Source: Rhodobacterales bacterium UBA5972 (GTDB lineage: Bacteria; Pseudomonadota; Alphaproteobacteria; Rhodobacterales; Rhodobacteraceae). From it: 7,227 bases of DNA. Positions 1 to 6,639 of this stretch are shown here, in pieces. The translations under genes and the position numbers were made by a program. The notes beneath the pieces are model-generated. The model worked only from the letters and a program-made list of their open reading frames with translations, was not told the origin of the DNA and searched no databases. The stretch lies in contig DJBQ01000181.1 in NCBI GenBank assembly GCA_002430125.1, forward strand, positions 1 to 7,227, written 5' to 3'. Every line of letters starts with the position of its first letter. Position 1 is the stretch's first letter.

Positions 1-21
1 GTCGATTAGTCGATTAGTCGA
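1..21. repeat. Short 8-bp tandem repeat at window edge
   Basis: The unit GTCGATTA occurs twice in full (1-8 and 9-16) and is followed by a partial third copy (17-21), giving about 2.6 units. The array begins at the first base of the window, so its true length is unknown and it may continue to the left. It lies outside any supported gene. With so few copies it may be chance or the end of a longer simple-sequence repeat. Confidence 0.5.
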
Positions 22-226
22 ATCGAGTGCAGGATATCCATTTGAAATACAATATAAGTAATCAATTTGAGCAATTCTTTACGACCAGATCGTCCGGCGA
101 CAACCCACACTCAAACCACGTCGGGCAGGACTATGGCTGAAACATTCGCTGTATTTCGCGGTATCAGGACGTACCAATGAGTTTCGCCAACTCGCGCATA
201 AATACCGCCAGACGCTGGCAACACCT
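22..226. other. Intergenic stretch without a supported gene
   Basis: This is the region downstream of the acetyltransferase stop codon. Positions 35-70 are clearly AT-richer than the rest of the window. An open frame on the minus strand (79-273) runs into the acetyltransferase gene out of frame. It encodes a Trp/Arg/Ser-rich sequence with no recognisable motif, so I do not call it. I see no hairpin followed by a T-run that would terminate the acetyltransferase transcript. Confidence 0.4.
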
Positions 227-721
227 CTATTCCACCAACTGGACCGGCCGATCAAACCGCTGTTCAGTGACACGTTTTCCCCAGCTTTCGGCCTCTGCTT
301 CGTCCGTCAGATGAAATCCGAAATCTTCATACAGCCCGCGCGCTGCGTCAAGTCCGCGAAAGGTTGTCAAAAAACAGGGCAGACCCGCCTGATCCAGATG
401 CGCCATCGCACGGCGCATCATTTCGCGCCCTAGGCCCAGACCTGATAACGGCACAATAAACCATCTGACATGCGCGAGTCCGGGCGCATCAGGATCGTGA
501 AGATCAAGGATCATTGCGCCTGCAAACGTATCGCCAGACCAGGCCGACAGGGTCAGATCTTTCGCGGTGGCGCGTGTAAGATACTCGCCACACTCGCGCC
601 CAACCTTCGCTTCGAAGAAAATACCGAAACCCCAATTTGCCGCGTAATACCGCCCATGTGCTGCGACGATTTCCCCCAGCAAGCCCGGTTTGTACCCAAC
701 CTGAAAAGCAATGTTGTCCAT
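227..721 (-). CDS. GNAT family N-acetyltransferase
   Basis: This 164-residue protein is predicted to transfer an acetyl group from acetyl-CoA to an unidentified amine; it has no signal peptide or membrane segment and should be cytoplasmic. The GNAT core is visible: a beta-strand AHVRWFIV at residues 83-90 leads into the acetyl-CoA pyrophosphate loop SGLGLGREMM (93-102), followed by a helix. The C-terminal motif FRGLDAARGLYEDFGF (121-136) is the typical 'N..A..LYe..GF' segment. The N-terminal part (YKPG..G.I...H..YY....GF...FEA.V, residues 10-40) resembles the acetyltransferase half of MarR-GNAT fusion proteins. No MarR domain can be attached here, because a TAG stop lies in frame four codons upstream of the ATG. 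No clear Shine-Dalgarno sequence precedes the ATG. The gene stands alone, 255 bp downstream of pheS, so its substrate cannot be inferred from context. Confidence 0.9.
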   Translation of the reverse strand: MDNIAFQVGYKPGLLGEIVAAHGRYYAANWGFGIFFEAKVGRECGEYLTRATAKDLTLSAWSGDTFAGAMILDLHDPDAPGLAHVRWFIVPLSGLGLGREMMRRAMAHLDQAGLPCFLTTFRGLDAARGLYEDFGFHLTDEAEAESWGKRVTEQRFDRPVQLVE

Positions 722-976
722 TTGATCACACTATTTCGCTGTGCTTAGCCTGCGGACCCAGCGACGTGACCGGGCGAAACACCTCCCCAACCAAACCGTC
801 TGATCACTGAGAAAGGCGGCAAAGGAAAGGGCTTTGCACATGCGTTGTTCCGTTTTAGGGCAATTCCGTAATCACACCAAACGTCCACACTTACCGGGAA
901 TGTGTCAAGGGCAGCACAGGTTTCACGCAAACGACAAGACGGGTATGCGCAGAATTCAGCGGCGCGCACGCCTAAA
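722..976. other. Intergenic region between pheS and the acetyltransferase
   Basis: This gap is unusually long for two genes on the same strand. On the minus strand a perfect TTGACA hexamer lies at 908-903, but 16-18 bases further on there is only a poor -10 candidate (around GACGTT), so a promoter for the acetyltransferase is possible but not established. TGATCA occurs at 723-728 and 811-816. I see no hairpin with a T-run after pheS; the short GC-rich inverted repeats just past the stop (about 958-972) lack a T-run. A 104-codon Cys-rich minus frame (745-1059) overlaps the pheS end out of frame and is not convincing. Confidence 0.35.
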
Positions 977-2056
977 TCAGCGCGACACGCCACCGTGCAA
1001 GGTCGGCACATCAAGTGCTGAAAACCCGTAATGGCGCAGCCAGCGCAGGTCTGAATCAAAGAACGCCCGTAAATCCGGGATGCCGTATTTCAGCATGGCA
1101 ATCCGGTCGATGCCCATACCAAAGGCAAACCCTTGATATTTGTCGGGGTCAACCCCGCCAGCGATCAGCACTTTCGGGTGGACCATGCCAGAACCCAGCA
1201 CCTCCATCCAGCCGTCACCTTCACCGATTTTCAGTTGGCCATTGACCCATGAACACTGAATATCAACCTCGGCCGATGGTTCGGTGAACGGGAAATGCGA
1301 GGCGCGGAACCGGGTTTTCACCGAGATGCCGAAAAATGCGCTGAAAAATTCCTCCAGCACCCATTTCAGGTTCGCCATCGACAGGTCGGTATCCAGCGCC
1401 AGACCTTCAATCTGGTGAAACATCGGGGTGTGCGTCTGGTCGTAATCTGCCCGATACACCCGGCCCGGAGCTATGATGCGACATGGCGCGCCATAGGTCT
1501 GCATGTGGCGGATCTGCACGGGGCTTGTATGGGTGCGCAAGACGTGCGGTGGGCGGTCGTCCCCTGCTGCGCGGTGCATATAAAACGTGTCCATTTCGGT
1601 GCGGGTCGGATGCTCTGCCGGGATATTCAGCGCGTCAAAATTGAACCAGTCGGTTTCGATCTGCGGGCCTTCGGCCACCGCAAAACCCATATCGGCGAAA
1701 ATCGCGGTCACCTCTTCGGTCACCTGACTGACAGGGTGGATCGTGCCCTGACGACGGCTGCGACCCGCCAAAGTGACATCAAGCCATTCGGTGCGCAGAC
1801 GCTCTTCCATTGCCGCATCGCCAAGGGACTCTTTTCGCGCTGACAGGGCCGAATTGATCTCGTCCTTCAGGGCATTCAGAGCGGGACCCGCAGTTTGGCG
1901 TTCTTCGGGTGTCATCCGGCCAAGTTCGCGCATCATCAACGCGACTTCGCCTTTTTTGCCCAGAGCCGTCACGCGCAAGTCTTCCAGCGACGCTTCGTCA
2001 GCGGCGGCCATGATGCCGTTAAGATACTTTTCTTTAAGCTGATCAAAGCCGTTCAT
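977..2056 (-). CDS. pheS: Phenylalanine--tRNA ligase alpha subunit
   Basis: PheS is the catalytic subunit of the cytoplasmic alpha2-beta2 phenylalanyl-tRNA synthetase, which activates Phe with ATP and charges tRNA-Phe. At 359 residues it is full length for an alphaproteobacterial PheS. The N-terminal 90 residues form the coiled-coil tRNA-binding arm (LGKKGEV at 32-38). Class II motif 1 covers [19 protein letters not shown] (107-125). Motif 2 is [21 protein letters not shown] (198-218). [12 protein letters not shown] (255-266) is the conserved Phe-site segment, and motif 3 is [14 protein letters not shown] (309-322). The Phe-pocket alanine (E. coli Ala294) corresponds to A311. The ATG is supported by AGGA nine bases upstream. 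The usual partner pheT is not in the 976 bp downstream, and rplT, often directly upstream, is separated by a gene on the other strand. Confidence 0.98.
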   Translation of the reverse strand: MNGFDQLKEKYLNGIMAAADEASLEDLRVTALGKKGEVALMMRELGRMTPEERQTAGPALNALKDEINSALSARKESLGDAAMEERLRTEWLDVTLAGRSRRQGTIHPVSQVTEEVTAIFADMGFAVAEGPQIETDWFNFDALNIPAEHPTRTEMDTFYMHRAAGDDRPPHVLRTHTSPVQIRHMQTYGAPCRIIAPGRVYRADYDQTHTPMFHQIEGLALDTDLSMANLKWVLEEFFSAFFGISVKTRFRASHFPFTEPSAEVDIQCSWVNGQLKIGEGDGWMEVLGSGMVHPKVLIAGGVDPDKYQGFAFGMGIDRIAMLKYGIPDLRAFFDSDLRWLRHYGFSALDVPTLHGGVSR

Positions 2057-2086
2057 CGTGGTCCATCCTGCCGGTGTCTGCGCGCT

Positions 2087-2115
2087 GTGCTATCTTTTGA
2101 CTGCCCGGATTGCAA
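2087..2115 (-). promoter_or_regulatory. Candidate pheS promoter
   Basis: On the minus strand TTGCAA (2115-2110) and TAGCAC (2092-2087) are separated by exactly 17 bases and lie 31 bases before the pheS ATG. The hexamers match the sigma-70 consensus at four and three of six positions, so this is a modest candidate. The -35 hexamer falls inside the left arm of the inverted repeat at 2109-2146. Confidence 0.4.
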
Positions 2116-2146
2116 GCCTTGGTGGCAACCGTTGGTGGCTTGCAAT
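2109..2146. promoter_or_regulatory. Inverted repeat between pheS and the deacetylase (operator candidate)
   Basis: ATTGCAAGCC (2109-2118) and its exact reverse complement GGCTTGCAAT (2137-2146) are separated by 18 bases. The direct repeat TTGGTGGC starts at 2119 and again at 2132 (13-bp period), the second copy partly overlapping the right arm. Each arm contains the self-complementary hexamer TTGCAA. The left one is positioned as a -35 element for pheS; the right one (2140-2145) lies a plausible distance before weak -10-like sequence near 2164-2170 on the deacetylase side. This could be a shared operator for the two divergent genes or an RNA hairpin; the sequence alone does not decide. Confidence 0.5.
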
Positions 2147-2192
2147 TCGACAAAATGGATGGCTTGCTATGCGCACCAATCCGGAGAGGCCA

Positions 2193-3020
2193 ATGCCCAA
2201 ACGCCATATTGTCTGCCTGACCTTTGACCACGACAACACGTCCTTGTTCATTGCTAATAATCGGATCACGCCAACCATGTTGTCGCGCGGTGATTTTGGA
2301 TCGGTTGCGTTGCCGCGTATTCTGGACTTGCTGGCGCGCTTTGATGCGGGGGCGACGTTTTTCACGCCGGGGCATACGTTGGAAAGTTACCTGCAGGATG
2401 CCGAGTTGTTATTGGCGTCGGGGCACGAGATTGGCCATCATGGCTGGACCCACCGGGTGCCTGCCTCCTTAGGGCGCGACGGTGAAGAGGCCGAGTTGGT
2501 GCGCGGCATTGAAACGATTAAACGTCTGACAGGAGCAGCACCGGTCGGATACCGATCGCCTGCCTGGGATTTAAGTGCGCATTCCGTCGAGTTAATGCTG
2601 AAGCACGGGCTGAAATACGACAGTTCGCTGATGGGGCATGATTACGATTGTTACTATGCGCCAATGCCCGCTGAAATCCCGCTCGAAAGGCCAATAGTAC
2701 CGGGGATGCCGACAGGTTTGGTCGAGATGCCGATCAGTTGGTCGCTGGATGATTTCCCGTATTTCGAATTTATGGCGGGCAAGAACGGCATAATGCCTGG
2801 CCTGTCTGCAGCAAGTGCTGTGCTGGAAAACTTCACCGAGGATTTCATGTATATGAAGGACAACCTTGACTGGGGAATCCTGACATACACGTTCCATCCC
2901 TTTGTAATCGGGCGCGGCCACCGGATGCGGATGCTGGAACGGCTGATGCAAAAGCTGGCTGATGAAGGGGCGGAGTTTCTGTCAATGCAGGACGCCCTGG
3001 CGGCATGGCTAGCGCGGTAG
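2193..3020 (+). CDS. Polysaccharide deacetylase family protein (NodB domain, HpPgdA-like)
   Basis: This 275-residue protein is a carbohydrate esterase family 4 / NodB-domain hydrolase, predicted to remove an acetyl group or a related amide from a sugar or small molecule by metal-dependent catalysis. Motif 1 is TFDHD (10-14, catalytic and metal Asp at 12 and 14). Motif 2 is HHGWTH (82-87), with H83 and H87 completing the metal triad. Motif 3 is YRSPAW (120-125), and the C-terminal FHPF (234-237) supplies the late His. The HEIGHHG..H and YRSPAW signatures fit the HpPgdA/PuuE-like branch rather than classical NodB. There is no signal peptide, so it is probably cytoplasmic unless exported atypically. 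The start at 2193 is preferred because GGAG lies six bases upstream and family homology begins here; the frame is open back to 2058 but that extension is not family-like. It is the only plus-strand gene between pheS and rplT and uses TTA leucine codons (residues 73, 93, 134). The substrate is unknown. Confidence 0.88.
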   Translation: MPKRHIVCLTFDHDNTSLFIANNRITPTMLSRGDFGSVALPRILDLLARFDAGATFFTPGHTLESYLQDAELLLASGHEIGHHGWTHRVPASLGRDGEEAELVRGIETIKRLTGAAPVGYRSPAWDLSAHSVELMLKHGLKYDSSLMGHDYDCYYAPMPAEIPLERPIVPGMPTGLVEMPISWSLDDFPYFEFMAGKNGIMPGLSAASAVLENFTEDFMYMKDNLDWGILTYTFHPFVIGRGHRMRMLERLMQKLADEGAEFLSMQDALAAWLAR

Positions 3021-3134
3021 GGCTGAGCCCGCATCGTCATTGTTTCACAAATACTCGATCCCAAGGCGGGCAGTGCTGCAGCCCGGCCCAACGGAAAACG
3101 TCTGCAGGGCGGTTTCGGGCAGGAGCGCTCCCGT

Positions 3135-3159
3135 GGGCATTGACCTGCGGTCAAGACCC
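3135..3159. repeat. Hairpin with 6-bp core, first part of composite intergenic element
   Basis: TTGACC (3140-3145) and GGTCAA (3149-3154) are perfect inverted repeats around the three-base loop TGC. The stem resumes after a 2x2 internal mismatch with GGG (3135-3137) against CCC (3157-3159). It sits in the spacer downstream of the deacetylase, 11 bases before the stronger GC hairpin at 3171-3193. A 10-bp palindrome GGAGCGCTCC lies just before it at 3122-3131. Confidence 0.55.
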
Positions 3160-3170
3160 TTTGGGCCAGG

Positions 3171-3213
3171 CCGGGGGGCTGTGCGCCCCCCGGACCCCCC
3201 GCAGAGTATTTTT
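3171..3213 (+). repeat. GC-rich hairpin with GAGTATTTTT tail, likely dispersed intergenic repeat
   Basis: CCGGGGGGC (3171-3179) pairs perfectly with GCCCCCCGG (3185-3193) across a five-base loop. A second C6 run (3195-3200) offers a competing partner for the G6 run. The T5 run (3209-3213, within GAGTATTTTT) lies 15 bases beyond the stem, too far for a textbook intrinsic terminator. From memory, a GC hairpin followed by this kind of GAGTATTTTTGAAAC tail recurs between genes in many Rhodobacterales genomes; that is recollection, not a search. It may still terminate or stabilise the deacetylase transcript. Confidence 0.55.
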
Positions 3214-3237
3214 GAAACTATGATAACAAAGAGCAGC

Positions 3238-3272
3238 AAAAAGCCCGCGCCGTTTACAGGACGCGCGCTTTA
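3238..3272 (-). terminator. Intrinsic terminator of rpmI-rplT
   Basis: Reading the minus strand after the rplT stop, GCGCGCGTCC (3268-3259) pairs with CGGCGCGGGC (3252-3243) with one internal mismatch and one G-U pair around an eight-base loop, and a run of five T follows directly (3242-3238). The flanking A residues on the 5' side can pair with the T-run, extending the stem. This is the clearest intrinsic terminator in the window and closes the ribosomal-protein unit 21 bases after rplT. Confidence 0.75.
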
Positions 3273-3282
3273 AAATTTTAAA
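3269..3282. repeat. Perfect AT palindrome after rplT
   Basis: TTTAAAATTTTAAA is a perfect 14-base palindrome made only of A and T, between the rplT stop and the terminator stem, and it overlaps the terminator's A/T extension. In an otherwise GC-rich region it stands out. It may simply be part of a bidirectional terminator context. Confidence 0.45.
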
Positions 3283-3293
3283 GGCCGGTTGGC

Positions 3294-3656
3294 TTAGGCC
3301 AGTGCGGCCTTGGCCTGGGTGACAATCGCACCGAACGCGTCGGGTTCATGTACGGCCAGATCGGCCAGAACCTTACGGTCGACTTCAATGCCGGCCAGCG
3401 ACAGGCCGTTGATGAAGCGCGAATATGTCAGCGATTCGTCGATCGACCGGACCGCAGCGTTGATCCGCTGGATCCACAAAGCACGAAAGCTGCGCTTGCG
3501 GTTCTTGCGGTCGCGTGTGGCGTATTGGTTGGCTTTATCGACTGCCTGTGTGGCAGTACGGAAATTGCGGGACCGCGCGCCGTAATAGCCTTTTGCGGCT
3601 TTGACGACTTTGCGGTGACGGGCGTGCGAGGCAACGCCTCCTTTAACTCTGGACAT
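3294..3656 (-). CDS. rplT: 50S ribosomal protein L20
   Basis: L20 binds 23S rRNA early in large-subunit assembly. The 120-residue length is normal. The basic N-terminal extension (residues 1-50) and the family signature running from K51 to R70, with [14 protein letters not shown] at 57-70, are intact, followed by the globular C-terminal domain including [29 protein letters not shown] lies eight bases before the ATG. It follows rpmI by 15 bases, the standard rpmI-rplT pair. In several bacteria L20 also represses its own operon by binding the leader mRNA. No frameshift or missing element is seen. Confidence 0.99.
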   Translation of the reverse strand: MSRVKGGVASHARHRKVVKAAKGYYGARSRNFRTATQAVDKANQYATRDRKNRKRSFRALWIQRINAAVRSIDESLTYSRFINGLSLAGIEVDRKVLADLAVHEPDAFGAIVTQAKAALA

Positions 3657-3671
3657 GGTTCAGGCTCCTGA

Positions 3672-3872
3672 TTAGCGCGCGTAGGGCATGTATTTCTTGA
3701 CGATACGTTCATCAGCCGCGCACAAAATGGTCGTGCCACGTGCGTTGCGAATGAATTTCGTCGAGCGTTTGATCATGCCGTGGCGTTTGCCGGCCTGGCC
3801 ACATTTGATGCGGCCGTTAGCCGTCACCGTAAAGCGCTTTTTAGCGCCTGATTTGGTCTTCATTTTGGGCAT
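3672..3872 (-). CDS. rpmI: 50S ribosomal protein L35
   Basis: This is a 66-residue basic protein of the large ribosomal subunit. The conserved beginning [14 protein letters not shown] (1-14), the central [10 protein letters not shown] (28-37) and the C-terminal VKKYMPYAR (58-66) identify L35. AGGAG six bases upstream supports the ATG. It is the first gene of the rpmI-rplT unit. In many bacteria infC (IF-3) precedes it, but here the next gene upstream encodes a DUF1194 protein, so infC is elsewhere. Confidence 0.99.
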   Translation of the reverse strand: MPKMKTKSGAKKRFTVTANGRIKCGQAGKRHGMIKRSTKFIRNARGTTILCAADERIVKKYMPYAR

Positions 3873-3902
3873 TTCCGTCTCCTGCGTTAGGAATTGGTAT
3901 TA

Positions 3903-3937
3903 GGTGCAACTCGGCAGCCCTTGTCGCCGGCCGCACC
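3903..3937 (-). promoter_or_regulatory. Structured rpmI leader RNA, possible L20 autoregulatory site
   Basis: In the minus-strand leader, GGTGC (3937-3933) can pair with GCACC (3907-3903), and inside it CGGC (3929-3926) with GCCG (3915-3912), leaving an internal loop of three and four bases and a ten-base apical loop. The structure lies wholly within the roughly 70-base untranslated leader predicted from the promoter at 3951-3979. L20 represses its operon by binding leader structures in Bacillus and E. coli; a role for L20 here is inference from position. Confidence 0.4.
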
Positions 3938-3950
3938 GATGGAAGTGCGC

Positions 3951-3979
3951 TGTATAAGTGGGGCATGGGGCTTTGGCAA
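3951..3979 (-). promoter_or_regulatory. Promoter of rpmI-rplT
   Basis: On the minus strand TTGCCA (3979-3974) and TATACA (3956-3951) are separated by exactly 17 bases, a good sigma-70-type promoter with four and five of six consensus positions. The predicted start is near 3944, giving a leader of about 70 bases. It lies 30 bases after the DUF1194 stop codon, so rpmI-rplT can be expressed independently of the upstream genes. A second -35-like TTGACC lies a few bases upstream but with poor spacing. Confidence 0.7.
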
Positions 3980-4009
3980 GAGGTCAAAACATGTTGTCGG
4001 GCGCGCTGA

Positions 4010-4816
4010 TCACTCGTAGAAATCTTTTTGCCCGGTTGTGCAATCGACCTTTGGTGGAACGATTACAGACGCCGTAATCAACTGTGGTTCCGTTCCGGCA
4101 ATTTCCAGCACCAGTTTGCGGCGAATCCCACTGAGCATTCCATCGGCCTGGGTCACCGGCAGAACAAAAGCCCCCGGCCCACCGGAGACGCAATCACGGT
4201 AATATGACTCGAGCGTCACGGTCGATCCCGGGGCCAGTTCGGATTTGCCGACAACGACGGGCAAGCCGTTGATGACGATCCAATTAGCGACAATCCGGTC
4301 ACGCACAGGTGCCACATGTGGCCCGGCAGTGTTCGGGCCGTCGCCTGAAACATCAATCACCCGTCGATCCGTCTGAAACGGTGGGTTCAGGAACATTTTT
4401 TCGGCAAACAACAACCCCGAGGAAATCGCGGTATTGGTGCCGCTGGTCAGTGGTTGCGTGGCAAGCTCGGCCGCAAAAGCCTGTGCGGCGATCGGCCCGT
4501 CGATGATGCGCCACGGCATGGTCACAACCTGTTGATGCGGATCGGCCCATTCGACGTAACTTAGGGCAATGCGGTGAAAATATCCGGCACGCAACGCTTC
4601 GGCCACTTCAGGGTCGGCGATAGCAGCCACATAACCGGCGCGCTGAACCCCAAGTTCTTCGATGGTCATCGAGCTTGACACATCCACCGCCAGAACCAAT
4701 GCCAAATCGACATTCAGCCCCTGCGCATGGGTTTGAACGCCTGAAACCAAGCAAAGCAGCAGAAGTACAAGGCCTTTGTGAAGCCCTGGGATCAAGGAGG
4801 CGAAAACCGCCCTCAA
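4010..4816 (-). CDS. DUF1194 domain-containing secreted von Willebrand A-like protein
   Basis: This is a 268-residue exported protein of unknown function. A hydrophobic signal peptide (core about residues 15-27, GLVLLLLCLVSGV) is followed by a likely cleavage site QTHA|QG after residue 31. The mature part is a von Willebrand A-like domain with an intact MIDAS pattern: DVSSSM (45-50, D-x-S-x-S), a Thr in the TSGTNTA loop (124-130) and DVSGDG (155-160). It should therefore bind a divalent metal and possibly a protein partner in the periplasm. C209 and C259 could form a disulfide. No ATG or GTG occurs in frame before the signal peptide. The start is TTG at 4816 (inside a TTGA overlap with the previous stop) or, less likely, TTG at 4795, which also leaves a good signal peptide. 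The overlap suggests translational coupling with the small membrane protein. DUF1194 is recognised from family memory; no role is established. Confidence 0.85.
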   Translation of the reverse strand: MRAVFASLIPGLHKGLVLLLLCLVSGVQTHAQGLNVDLALVLAVDVSSSMTIEELGVQRAGYVAAIADPEVAEALRAGYFHRIALSYVEWADPHQQVVTMPWRIIDGPIAAQAFAAELATQPLTSGTNTAISSGLLFAEKMFLNPPFQTDRRVIDVSGDGPNTAGPHVAPVRDRIVANWIVINGLPVVVGKSELAPGSTVTLESYYRDCVSGGPGAFVLPVTQADGMLSGIRRKLVLEIAGTEPQLITASVIVPPKVDCTTGQKDFYE

Positions 4817-5034
4817 TTCAGAACCATTGCCACGACATTGATAAACGCGTCTGGAATATCTGTCAGATGAAATCCGTCATCGGTAGTTGAAGCCGCGAAA
4901 AGCAACATGCCGCCCGCGATCACGACCACAATCGACGCGACCCTTGGTCGGCGGTTTTCAATCCACGCGGTCAGCACAGTTACGATAGATAGAACCGCAA
5001 GAATTGTACCGACCACAAACAGAATATCAGACAT
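4813..5034 (-). CDS. Small two-helix inner-membrane protein, uncharacterised
   Basis: The predicted protein has 73 residues with two hydrophobic segments, about 4-24 (ILFVVGTILAVLSIVTVLTAW) and 33-49 (ASIVVVIAGGMLLFA). They are joined by a charged turn ENRRPR, which by the positive-inside rule should face the cytoplasm, placing both ends in the periplasm. The tail contains DIPDAFINVVAMVLN, an amphipathic-looking end. ATG at 5034 is preferred because GGGGG lies six bases upstream; a GTG one codon earlier (5037) is possible. It starts 28 bases after the pyk stop and its TGA overlaps the TTG start of the DUF1194 gene, so the three genes are probably one transcript. The consistent membrane topology and tight packing argue that it is real. 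I recognise it only as a conserved hypothetical protein of this neighbourhood; its function is unknown. Confidence 0.78.
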   Translation of the reverse strand: MSDILFVVGTILAVLSIVTVLTAWIENRRPRVASIVVVIAGGMLLFAASTTDDGFHLTDIPDAFINVVAMVLN

Positions 5035-5062
5035 CACAAGCCCCCGCTTTGATCGCTACTAT

Positions 5063-6508
<1,446 letters not shown>

Positions 6509-6588
6509 GAGAGCCTCTGGCTGTGATGCGCGCTAAGTTGATGCGCAAGGCGGTGTGCAGCAAAACGCGGTTTTTAGCAACCGGTGAC

Positions 6589-6619
6589 TTGTCGCTGCGC
6601 TGTGTTTCCTGTCTATATC
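6589..6619 (+). promoter_or_regulatory. Candidate promoter of the amidohydrolase-family gene
   Basis: TTGTCG (6589-6594) and TATATC (6614-6619) are separated by 19 bases, longer than optimal, and lie 20 bases before the start codon. The -10 is a good match and the -35 partial. This is the best candidate in the 131-bp divergent gap. A 5-bp inverted repeat CGGTT/AACCG (6568-6583) lies just upstream. Confidence 0.35.
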
Positions 6620-6639
6620 AGCCCAATGATGAGGAAAAG

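Noticed and set aside
79..273. 64-codon minus-strand open frame left of the acetyltransferase
   Set aside because: It overlaps the acetyltransferase end out of frame, has Trp/Arg/Ser-rich composition, and shows no motif or ribosome-binding site.
745..1059. 104-codon Cys-rich minus-strand frame between pheS and the acetyltransferase
   Set aside because: It begins inside pheS in another frame and the cysteines do not form a recognisable spaced metal motif. Composition fits a chance frame in GC-rich DNA.
1295..1843. 182-codon plus-strand frame inside pheS
   Set aside because: It is fully antisense to a conserved pheS region, has no domain pattern, and is explained by codon bias on the opposite strand.
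2058..2192. N-terminal extension of the deacetylase to position 2058
   Set aside because: The extension would span the divergent promoter region and inverted repeat and lacks family similarity, while GGAG sits at the right distance before the ATG at 2193.
2654..3154. 166-codon minus-strand frame antisense to the deacetylase
   Set aside because: The plus-strand frame carries all NodB motifs; this one is a Pro/Arg/Ser-rich shadow.
3171..3213. Classical intrinsic terminator for the deacetylase
   Set aside because: The T-run is 15 bases beyond the stem rather than adjacent, so I list it as a repeat-like element with possible termination activity.
3005..3273. Overlapping 72-77 codon plus-strand frames in the spacer after the deacetylase
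   Set aside because: They run through hairpins and the terminator, have no ribosome-binding site, and are Pro/Arg/Gly-rich as expected from GC-rich non-coding DNA.
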